Source: Anaerolineales bacterium
GTDB taxonomy: Bacteria; Chloroflexota; Anaerolineae; Anaerolineales; Villigracilaceae
DNA length: 5,138 nt
NCBI GenBank assembly: GCA_028689195.1
Contig: JAQTWR010000236.1
Span: 1-5,138, forward strand
Direction: 5' to 3'
The notes beneath the pieces are model-generated. The model did no database searches and had not been told where the DNA came from. It worked only from the letters and a program-made list of their open reading frames with translations. Every line of letters begins with the position of its first letter. Within the stretch, counting starts at the first letter, position 1. The position numbers were made by a program, and so were the translations under genes. Below, piece after piece: positions 1 through 4,816 of the stretch.

Positions 1-222
1 GTCACGACAATGGCGGTGGCGTTGTTTGCGATTATCATCTTTGCCATCCGCGCTTCGCTGGGACTTATGCCCTGGTCTTACGTCTGGTACGGCGTTGGCG
101 CGGAAATTTTGCTGGTTTGGGCGCTGCGTCCGAATCTCAAAAAATTATTTGCGGGCAACGAGCGCGTAGTGAGTTTGAGTCTGCATGGGTGGTTGAAGAA
201 AAGAAAAGAGAGCGGAAAGTAG
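1..222 (+). CDS. plsY: Glycerol-3-phosphate acyltransferase PlsY-like, C-terminal fragment
   Basis: This is a 5'-truncated reading frame, open from base 1 and ending at TAG 220-222, with 73 residues visible. It starts in a hydrophobic membrane segment (AVALFAIIIFAI), followed by a short loop and a second hydrophobic stretch (VWYGVGAEILLVWAL). It then has a basic tail with LRPNLKKLFAGNE. That tail resembles the last conserved motif of PlsY (HRxNIxRLLxGxE), the inner-membrane enzyme that transfers the acyl group of acyl-phosphate to glycerol-3-phosphate in the first step of phospholipid synthesis. The family identity rests on that motif plus topology only, because the catalytic N-terminal motifs lie outside the window. 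The tail after the motif (HGWLKKRKESGK) is longer than in typical short PlsY proteins. An unrelated multi-pass membrane protein is the alternative. A strong terminator begins 18 nt after the stop, so this is the last gene of its transcript. Confidence 0.62.
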   Translation, partial: VTTMAVALFAIIIFAIRASLGLMPWSYVWYGVGAEILLVWALRPNLKKLFAGNERVVSLSLHGWLKKRKESGK

Positions 223-232
223 AAGCGGCAAT

Positions 233-269
233 AAAAAAAAGAGACTGTCGAAAGGCAGTCTCTTTTTTT
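233..269. terminator. Bidirectional intrinsic terminator between convergent genes
   Basis: The stem GAGACTGTC (241-249) pairs with GGCAGTCTC (254-262) across a GAAA tetraloop, giving 9 bp with one T-G wobble. It is flanked by eight A's (233-240) and seven T's (263-269). Read rightward it ends the plsY-like transcript with a 7-U tract. Read leftward it ends the SDR transcript (stop at 293-295) with an 8-U tract. The GNRA-type loop and the U-tracts on both sides make it a textbook shared factor-independent terminator. Confidence 0.93.
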
Positions 270-292
270 ACTCTATTCATCTACTCTCTTGC

Positions 293-1306
293 TTACTTCC
301 CGTAGCGCTTGCGAATTTCAGGGATGAAGTAATCGTCGAAGAAGCGATCCGCGTCGTAATCGGGTTTCCAATTCCACTCGGCGCGGGCGAGCGAATCGTC
401 CACATCCTTGGGCCAGGAATCTACAATTCCCTGTCGGCGCGGATTGGGGGCGAAGGTGATGTTCGCGTCGGGGAAGGCTTTCAGCGCGCGCTGGCGGAAC
501 TCCTCGGCGGTAATCGCAAACGCGGCGATGTTGTAAACGGTGTGGGAAAGATTCTCGCGCGGCACGTCCATCAACATCAACAAAGATTTGATCGCGTCGG
601 GCATCGCCATGAACGAAATTTTCGTATCCGCGCGGACGAAGCACGCGTATGGTTTGCCTTGCGCCGCCGCGTGCAGCATCTCGGGACCGTAATCGCTCGT
701 TCCGCTGCTGGGCAATGTGAACGCGCTGATCAAACCGGGGAATCGAATCGCGCGAAAATCCAGCATGGTCGGCGGGTTTTCATCCAAATGTTTTTGACCG
801 AAATATTTTCCATAATACATCCCCAACTTTTCGCAATACAATTTATTGCAGCCGTACATGGTATGCGGCGTATTCCATTCATCTTCTTTCAACGTCCCCG
901 CGCTTGTTTTGGTTTCGATGTTCGGCAGCCCGTACGCCGCGATGGAACTGGGAAATAAAAACTTGACCGCCTTGTTATATTTCTCGGCGCGATACGCAGC
1001 CATCATCAACAATTGCATCGTGCCTTCCACGTTGATGCGATGCGCCTCTTCGGTCGCAACTTCCGCCTTCGACGAAAGCGAAGCCGCCAAATGAAAAACC
1101 ACGTCGAAGTCGTAATCGTAAAAAGTTTTGATCTTGTAAACGAGATCGCCTTGCACATGCTCGGCGGAAAGCGATTTTATAGAATCGGGCAGCGGCATGA
1201 AATCCGCCGTTACCACTTTGTATCCGCCTTTCTTCGCCAGCCCCTGCACCAGCGCCTGCCCAATCTCTCCGCACGCGCCCGTCACAAGCGCAGTCTTTTC
1301 ATTCAT
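293..1306 (-). CDS. Extended SDR: L-threonine 3-dehydrogenase-like NAD-dependent epimerase/dehydratase
   Basis: This is a 337-aa cytoplasmic Rossmann-fold oxidoreductase. Residues 9-16 (TGACGEIG) form the GxxGxxG nucleotide loop. Asp35 ends beta-strand 2, which suggests NAD rather than NADP. HLAA is at 72-75, the active-site Ser is in FPSS (118-121), and Tyr151 and Lys155 form the YxxxK pair. The C-terminal half resembles the SDR-type threonine dehydrogenases: RFPGLIS at 188-194, SGTSDYG at 201-207, then VDSWPKDVDDSLARAEWNWK at 295-314, which parallels the family's ADSWP..DDS.AR.DW.WK. Such enzymes oxidise L-threonine to 2-amino-3-ketobutyrate. No adjacent 2-amino-3-ketobutyrate CoA ligase gene is visible, so a related sugar-nucleotide epimerase role stays possible. 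The start is set by a strong Shine-Dalgarno (AAAGGAG, complement of 1313-1319) 6 nt before the ATG. The gene is convergent with plsY and divergent from the lipoprotein gene. I see no good sigma-70 promoter for it. Confidence is high for the fold and moderate for the substrate. Confidence 0.9.
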   Translation of the reverse strand: MNEKTALVTGACGEIGQALVQGLAKKGGYKVVTADFMPLPDSIKSLSAEHVQGDLVYKIKTFYDYDFDVVFHLAASLSSKAEVATEEAHRINVEGTMQLLMMAAYRAEKYNKAVKFLFPSSIAAYGLPNIETKTSAGTLKEDEWNTPHTMYGCNKLYCEKLGMYYGKYFGQKHLDENPPTMLDFRAIRFPGLISAFTLPSSGTSDYGPEMLHAAAQGKPYACFVRADTKISFMAMPDAIKSLLMLMDVPRENLSHTVYNIAAFAITAEEFRQRALKAFPDANITFAPNPRRQGIVDSWPKDVDDSLARAEWNWKPDYDADRFFDDYFIPEIRKRYGK

Positions 1307-1312
1307 GTGTCA

Positions 1313-1319
1313 CTCCTTT
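1313..1319 (-). promoter_or_regulatory. Shine-Dalgarno of the SDR gene
   Basis: The complement reads AAAGGAG, with a 6-nt spacer to the ATG at 1306. It fixes the start of the SDR gene and shows that this genome uses canonical ribosome binding sites. That makes their absence upstream of the two following genes more notable. Confidence 0.85.
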
Positions 1320-1320
1320 A

Positions 1321-1331
1321 TGCTAGAATAA
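1321..1331 (+). promoter_or_regulatory. Candidate extended -10 promoter for the lipoprotein gene
   Basis: TGCTAGAATAA contains an extended -10 (TGn plus TAGAAT at 1324-1329). A nearly identical string, TGCTAAAATAA, lies at 3221-3231, just upstream of the antitoxin gene. No convincing -35 sits 16-18 bp upstream, as is allowed for extended -10 promoters. Transcription would begin near 1336, leaving a leader of about 40 nt to the ATG at 1378 or about 105 nt to the ATG at 1441. Confidence 0.35.
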
Positions 1332-1412
1332 CGTTCGAGATATTTTACGACATAATCAAAAAAACGCCTGTCATAAAATGCGTATGATGTTTTTACGTTC
1401 CTTAAATTTGTG

Positions 1413-1459
1413 GCGCGACATAAATGTCGCGCTGTACCCCATGCGACATAAATGTCGCG
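1413..1459. repeat. Pair of identical 17-nt palindromic elements
   Basis: The core GCGACATAAATGTCGCG occurs at 1415-1431 and again at 1443-1459, offset by 28 nt. Copy 1 extends to a 20-bp palindrome with 9-bp arms (1413-1421 and 1424-1432). Copy 2 has 7-bp arms (1443-1449 and 1452-1458). Both are followed at slightly different distances by TACC. The 28-nt offset puts the copies in different reading frames (RDINVAL versus RHKCRVT), so the conservation is at DNA or RNA level and not protein level. It may be an operator pair for a dimeric regulator or two units of a dispersed palindromic repeat family. Confidence 0.8.
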
Positions 1460-2199
1460 TTACCGTTTTAATCGCAATGACGTTGACAATGAGTTCATGC
1501 GCCGCGCTCGATTCGATTCTCGCCACGCCCACGCCTATCGCCCCGACGGAAACCCCGCGCCCCACGCCCACCATTATTTGGTTTCCGCCGTCAGTCACTC
1601 CTACGCCTGAAATTTTATCAACGCGCGCGCCCACCCCCGAAATGCGACCCAACGTGGGCGAAACCATCTTCCGCGATGATTTTTCGCGCGCTTCATTATG
1701 GGACATCGCCGCGTCGGACCAAGCCAGCGCGGCGCTCAATCAAAACAGACTCAACCTCGCCGCGCAAAGCGGAATTTATATTTTCCGCCTGCGAAACGAA
1801 ACCATCCTCGACGATTATTACGCCGAAATCACAGCCGCGCCAAGCCTGTGCCGCGCCCAAGACAGTTACGGATTTTTAGTCCGCGCCAGCGCCGCCGCTT
1901 ATTATCGTTTTTCGCTGTCGTGCGACGGAACCGTCGGCGCGGAACGGGTCAGCGGCAGCTCGCGCGAGGTCTTGCAAAAACCGCTTCCCAGCGGAGATGT
2001 GCCGCTCGGCGTAGGCGAAACGCGCATCGGCGTATGGGCGCGCGGCGCGGAAATAAGGCTGTTCCTCAATGGACGTTATCAATTCAGCATCGTCAATAAA
2101 AACTATCCCAGCGGCTCGCTCGGAGTCTTTGTCAACGCGGCGGGCAAAACGCCCATAGTCGTTTCATTCTCAAATTTGACCGTGCAAGCGATTAAATAA
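1441..2199 (+). CDS. Thr/Pro-linker lipoprotein with a putative jelly-roll (3-keto-disaccharide hydrolase/LamG-like) domain
   Basis: From the ATG at 1441 this is a 252-aa secreted lipoprotein. It has a basic n-region (RHKCR), a hydrophobic core (VTVLIAMTLTM) and a lipobox-like MSSC with Cys20 as the acylation site. A linker follows (about 28-70), rich in TPTP-type repeats (ATPTPIAPTETPRPTPT). A globular domain runs from about 76 to the end and opens with FRDDFS...W. It continues in alternating beta-strand pattern, with YYAEI, YGFLVRA, YYRFSLSC, IGVWARGAEIRLFLNG and GSLGVFV, typical of concanavalin-like jelly rolls in DUF1080-type proteins. Such domains usually bind or act on carbohydrate outside the cell, but I see no catalytic signature. 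The frame also has an in-frame ATG at 1378 (273 aa). I prefer 1441 because it gives a compact signal peptide and leaves the first palindromic element outside the coding region. Neither start has a clear Shine-Dalgarno. No terminator follows. Confidence 0.8.
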   Translation: MRHKCRVTVLIAMTLTMSSCAALDSILATPTPIAPTETPRPTPTIIWFPPSVTPTPEILSTRAPTPEMRPNVGETIFRDDFSRASLWDIAASDQASAALNQNRLNLAAQSGIYIFRLRNETILDDYYAEITAAPSLCRAQDSYGFLVRASAAAYYRFSLSCDGTVGAERVSGSSREVLQKPLPSGDVPLGVGETRIGVWARGAEIRLFLNGRYQFSIVNKNYPSGSLGVFVNAAGKTPIVVSFSNLTVQAIK

Positions 2200-2209
2200 A
2201 TTTACGTTT

Positions 2210-2251
2210 CACTGCTCACTGATAACTGATAACTGCCCACTGACACCTGCC
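2210..2251. repeat. Tandem array of six degenerate heptamers (consensus MACTGNY)
   Basis: Six consecutive 7-nt units fill most of the 58-bp gap between the lipoprotein and the nuclease-like gene: CACTGCT, CACTGAT, AACTGAT, AACTGCC, CACTGAC and ACCTGCC. Units 2-4 are closest to each other (GATAACTGATAACTG). Heptameric short tandem repeats of this look are known from intergenic regions of cyanobacteria and some other phyla. Family membership here is inferred from appearance. The array leaves no room for a usual ribosome binding site before the ATG at 2258. Confidence 0.75.
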
Positions 2252-2257
2252 TCCCCC

Positions 2258-3211
2258 ATGCTCACCCCCGCCGACTTCCTCCACCTGCCCTACACCGCCG
2301 ACCTGACCGAAGGCGGAATCGCGTACGCGCTGCGGACAGTATCGCGCAACAACACAACCTACAATCGAATGCGGCGCATTGTAGCGGGCGTGGCGGTGGA
2401 ACTGGCGTTTCGACGGCATCTTTCACAGCAAAATATTCCATACGAGATTGCCGCGTCCATGCCGCTTGCCGAACACAATCGGCATGACGTTTTGCTGGAC
2501 AACCGTCGCTGCGACATCAAATCGTTTTTCATCTCATATCGCAGACAGATTCTTCAAATGCGCCGCAACCCCGAAGCGCTGCTGGGCGCTCCCGCGCTGG
2601 TCCCTTCGGATATTGACGCGGGCGAAGGACATTCGGATAACGACTTGTATATTTTCGCTTTTGTCGCGGGGTTGAAAGCGACTTTGCCGCGCGATATTAA
2701 AAAAGTGATCGAAACCAACCAGCCGCATTATTTCGTCCACGTTATGCCTGAGCGGTGGCGAAACCCCGCGCATTGGAATCCGCTTGGCGCGTTGACGCTC
2801 AAATCCGAAGCGGACGAACCCATCGCCGTGGAAATCAGCGGAGAGAATGAAGCGCGGGATTTTTGTGCGCGGGTTATTAATCTTCCGCCGAAGAAAAAAA
2901 TCGGCGTGGATGATTCTTTCTATTCCATTTCGTCCATTCACATCAAAGAGAATCCAACCGCGCGATTGGGAATCATAATTCAAAACAAAACCCATATCAT
3001 CGCGCCCGTTGAATGGGAAAACATTTGGGTCTACGGCTTGGATATTCTTCTCGCGGGATTCATCGCGCGCGGAGAATATCGTCGGCGCGCGAAATATATT
3101 CCGGCAAAGACGCAGGTGTTTCAATACAACAAAACGCGCGTGAAAAATCTGGCTGTGCCCATCGCGTCGCTGAAACCGCTGCATGATTTATTCGACCGCG
3201 CGCGAGGATGA
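2258..3211 (+). CDS. Uncharacterised protein with a putative PD-(D/E)XK nuclease core
   Basis: I do not recognise this 317-aa protein as a named family. Residues 40-60 look like the first helix of a PD-(D/E)XK nuclease (RIVAGVAVELAFRRHL, Glu48). They are followed by RHDVLLDNRRCDIKSFF at 75-91, where Asp77 and Asp86-Ile-Lys88 fit the D...(D/E)xK metal-binding pattern on a beta hairpin, with Asp in place of the usual Glu. The spacing of Glu48, Asp77 and DxK86-88 suits restriction-endonuclease-like folds. A tail at 272-317 is rich in Arg and Lys (YRRRAKY, KTRVKN) and could contact DNA. There is no signal peptide or membrane segment, so it should be cytoplasmic. No methyltransferase, helicase or other restriction partner lies in the window. 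ATG 2258 is the only standard start near the N-terminus and has no Shine-Dalgarno. The base composition matches the neighbouring housekeeping genes. The CDS is certain, the fold plausible and the function unknown. Confidence 0.88.
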   Translation: MLTPADFLHLPYTADLTEGGIAYALRTVSRNNTTYNRMRRIVAGVAVELAFRRHLSQQNIPYEIAASMPLAEHNRHDVLLDNRRCDIKSFFISYRRQILQMRRNPEALLGAPALVPSDIDAGEGHSDNDLYIFAFVAGLKATLPRDIKKVIETNQPHYFVHVMPERWRNPAHWNPLGALTLKSEADEPIAVEISGENEARDFCARVINLPPKKKIGVDDSFYSISSIHIKENPTARLGIIIQNKTHIIAPVEWENIWVYGLDILLAGFIARGEYRRRAKYIPAKTQVFQYNKTRVKNLAVPIASLKPLHDLFDRARG

Positions 3212-3220
3212 GCCGCTACA

Positions 3221-3231
3221 TGCTAAAATAA
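3221..3231 (+). promoter_or_regulatory. Candidate extended -10 promoter of the toxin-antitoxin operon
   Basis: TGCTAAAATAA holds an extended -10 (TGn plus TAAAAT at 3224-3229), 22 nt before the antitoxin ATG and only 10 nt after the stop of the preceding gene. Initiation near 3236 would leave a leader of about 16 nt that still contains the Shine-Dalgarno. It matches the element at 1321-1331 in 10 of 11 positions. No good -35 is visible. Confidence 0.4.
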
Positions 3232-3239
3232 GAAGAATT

Positions 3240-3245
3240 AAGGAG
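3240..3245 (+). promoter_or_regulatory. Shine-Dalgarno that decides the antitoxin start
   Basis: AAGGAG lies 6 nt before the ATG at 3252. The same frame is open from an upstream ATG at 3183, but that ATG sits inside the end of the nuclease-like gene and has no such site. This element therefore selects 3252. Confidence 0.85.
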
Positions 3246-3251
3246 CTCATT

Positions 3252-3533
3252 ATGTTAGAAACAACTTTCAACATTCGCATCCCAGTCAACGTGCTTGACT
3301 TGGGAGTAACACAAGAAGAAGTGCAGCGTCGGGTTTCTGAATGGTTGGTGTTCTCGCTCTTCTCCGAAGGCAAAATCTCGTCGGGTAAGGCTGGAAATCT
3401 GCTGGGAATAACCCGTTTAGAATTTATCGAATTGTTACGATCGCGCGGAATTGCGTTTATCAATTTCTCTGAAGAAGAACTTAAAGAAGAAATTGAAGCG
3501 GTCAAAAAACTTAGCCCGAAAGAAAAAAGATGA
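3252..3533 (+). CDS. UPF0175-family antitoxin
   Basis: This 93-aa small cytoplasmic protein has the architecture of UPF0175 antitoxins. An N-terminal beta/amphipathic part (MLETTFNIRIPVNVLDLGVT) is followed by a helical segment, EEVQRRVSEWLVFSLFSEGKIS (22-43). A helix-turn-helix-like stretch, SSGKAGNLLGITRLEFIELLRSRGI, lies at 43-67, with the family's GxAAxLLGI-like core, here GKAGNLLGI. The C-terminal tail (FSEEELKEEIEAVKKL) is acidic and lysine-rich and probably wraps the toxin. Proteins of this family neutralise the PIN-domain toxin encoded next to them, and the helix-turn-helix suggests operon autorepression. The stop codon overlaps the toxin start (ATGA at 3530-3533), so translation is coupled. 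The start is set by AAGGAG at 3240-3245. The gene is visibly more AT-rich than its left neighbour, which fits separate acquisition. Confidence 0.88.
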   Translation: MLETTFNIRIPVNVLDLGVTQEEVQRRVSEWLVFSLFSEGKISSGKAGNLLGITRLEFIELLRSRGIAFINFSEEELKEEIEAVKKLSPKEKR

Positions 3534-4015
3534 TCGTAGTATCCGACGCTACGCCGCTAATTGGTCTGGCTGCTATTGGCAGGCTCGAAATTCTGCGCGA
3601 ACTATTTGACGAGATTTATATTCCACAGGCGGTTTACGACGAGACTGTAACTCACGGGCGCGAAGAGGGATTGGCAAAAAAAGAAATTGCCAAAGCGAAT
3701 TGGATTCATATTGAACGGGTGAAAGACCGCCTTGCCGTAAATGTATTGCTTGACGAATTAGATTTAGGAGAAGTCGAGACTATCATCCTGGCGATGGAGT
3801 TGAATGCAGATTGGGTCTTAATGGACGAGCGCAAAGGTCGGCGCAAACTTTCTCAACTCAACATTTCTAAAATTGGAACAATTGGCGTTTTACTAAAAGC
3901 CAAAGAATTCGGTTTGATTTCGGCTTTAAGATACGAACTTGAAAATTTACAAAAAAACGGTTTTACAATATCGCAAACCGTAATTGATGAAGTTTTGAAA
4001 ATGGCAGGGGAATAA
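3530..4015 (+). CDS. DUF3368 / PIN-like domain toxin (putative RNase)
   Basis: This 161-aa protein is the partner of the UPF0175-type antitoxin, overlapping it by 4 nt. PIN-fold acidic residues are all in place: Asp6 in VVSDATPLIGLA, Glu38 in IPQAVYDET, the LDLGEVETIILA segment with Asp78 and Glu81, and Asp99 in VLMDERKGRR. The C-terminal half (GTIGVLLKAKEFGLI, 116-130) matches the usual DUF3368 ending, in which a helix closes the fold. Its 161 aa is a normal family length and I see no truncation. PIN toxins are Mg2+-dependent ribonucleases that cut RNA when the antitoxin is degraded. That activity is inferred from the family. There is no separate ribosome binding site beyond the A/G-rich end of the antitoxin gene, as expected for coupled translation. 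The gene is AT-rich relative to the flanks, most clearly at its 3' end, and the amidase gene starts 12 nt downstream. Confidence 0.9.
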   Translation: MIVVSDATPLIGLAAIGRLEILRELFDEIYIPQAVYDETVTHGREEGLAKKEIAKANWIHIERVKDRLAVNVLLDELDLGEVETIILAMELNADWVLMDERKGRRKLSQLNISKIGTIGVLLKAKEFGLISALRYELENLQKNGFTISQTVIDEVLKMAGE

Positions 4016-4027
4016 TATAGAGGATAA

Positions 4028-4816
4028 ATGGAATCAACTTCGCCCAACCCCAAACCAAGACCCGCGCGAAAACCGCGCGCGCGAAGCGCTTTCTTCACGA
4101 CGCTAGGCGTTGCCATGCTGCTTGCGACCTTGTTTACCGCGTGGACTCCCAATGGCTTGTTCGCCAGTAATCTGCAACAGCAGTTGAAACTTGCGCTCAC
4201 GCCGCAAGCGGAATCGAATTTTATTATTTCGCCGCAGCCGCAATTACGCATCGGCATTGTCGCGGGGCATACGGGCAACGATTCCGGCGCGGTCTGCACG
4301 GATGAAAACGGGAATGTTACGCTCACCGAAGCGGACGTGAATCTCAAAATTGCCAACCTCGTCCGCGATAATTTAATCGCGCAGGGTTATCAAGTGGATT
4401 TGCTCAACGAGTTCGATACGCGCCTTAGCGGGTATCGCGCCGTCGCGCTGGTTTCCATCCATAATGATTCGTGCGAATACGTCAACGATGAAGCGACGGG
4501 TTTCAAGGTCGCCTCGTCTATGGAAACGCGCGACACAAACCGCGCGCAGCGTCTGACCGCCTGCATGGTAGACCGCTACCAGAAGGCGACGGGGTTGACT
4601 TTTCACGAGGGCAGCATCACGGGCGATATGCGCGAATATCACGCCTTCTCTGAAATTGACCCGAACACCATCACCGCCATTATTGAAACGGGATTTTTGT
4701 ATCTCGACCGCGAGATACTTGCCACGCAAACGGAACGGGTCGCCAACGGCGTCACGCAGGGAATTCTGTGTTTTATGAACAATGAAAATATACAGCCGAC
4801 GCCCCCTGCGCCATGA
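4028..4816 (+). CDS. N-acetylmuramoyl-L-alanine amidase (Amidase_3), membrane-anchored or secreted
   Basis: This 262-aa zinc-dependent peptidoglycan amidase would cut the bond between N-acetylmuramic acid and L-Ala in cell-wall turnover or cell separation. An N-terminal Pro/Arg-rich cytoplasmic stretch (3-20, PNPKPRPARKPRARS) precedes one hydrophobic segment (about 21-39), which acts as a signal anchor or signal peptide. The catalytic domain starts near 73 with IGIVAGHTGNDSGA. His81, Glu101 (TLTEADVN) and His145 (VSIHNDSC) are the expected zinc ligands, and Glu220 in ITAIIETGFL is the expected general base. The first motif differs from the common GHGGxDPGA, having T82 and S86 in place of the second Gly and the Pro. 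The tail ends in PTPPAP. A short-spaced AGAGGA site lies 3 nt before the ATG. The 12-nt gap to the toxin gene suggests read-through from the TA promoter unless an internal promoter exists, and the 4-nt ATGA overlap couples it to the following lipoprotein. Confidence 0.87.
   Translation: MESTSPNPKPRPARKPRARSAFFTTLGVAMLLATLFTAWTPNGLFASNLQQQLKLALTPQAESNFIISPQPQLRIGIVAGHTGNDSGAVCTDENGNVTLTEADVNLKIANLVRDNLIAQGYQVDLLNEFDTRLSGYRAVALVSIHNDSCEYVNDEATGFKVASSMETRDTNRAQRLTACMVDRYQKATGLTFHEGSITGDMREYHAFSEIDPNTITAIIETGFLYLDREILATQTERVANGVTQGILCFMNNENIQPTPPAP

Noticed and set aside
542..958. 138-aa plus-strand frame inside the SDR gene
   Set aside because: It is Arg/His-rich, has no recognisable motif, and is fully covered by the well-supported minus-strand SDR.
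1368..1373. TGACAG on the minus strand as a -35 for the SDR gene, paired with TAAAAT at 1342-1347
   Set aside because: The spacer is 20 bp, too long for a normal sigma-70 promoter, so it is not listed as a promoter.
1413..1459. Twin palindromes as the start of a CRISPR array
   Set aside because: There are only two short copies with 11 nt between the cores, no spacers of normal length and no cas gene.
1371..1739. 122-aa minus-strand frame rich in Gly/Val repeats
   Set aside because: It is the antisense reading of the Thr/Pro linker of the lipoprotein (ACGCCC-type codons read backwards as GVG), with no family resemblance and no ribosome binding site.
3183..3251. 23-residue N-terminal extension of the antitoxin
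   Set aside because: It would overlap the end of the nuclease-like gene, lacks a ribosome binding site and adds sequence not typical of UPF0175, whereas AAGGAG directly supports 3252.
3853..4356. 167-aa minus-strand frame across the toxin end and amidase start
   Set aside because: It spans two supported plus-strand genes, is low in meaningful motifs and has no start signals.
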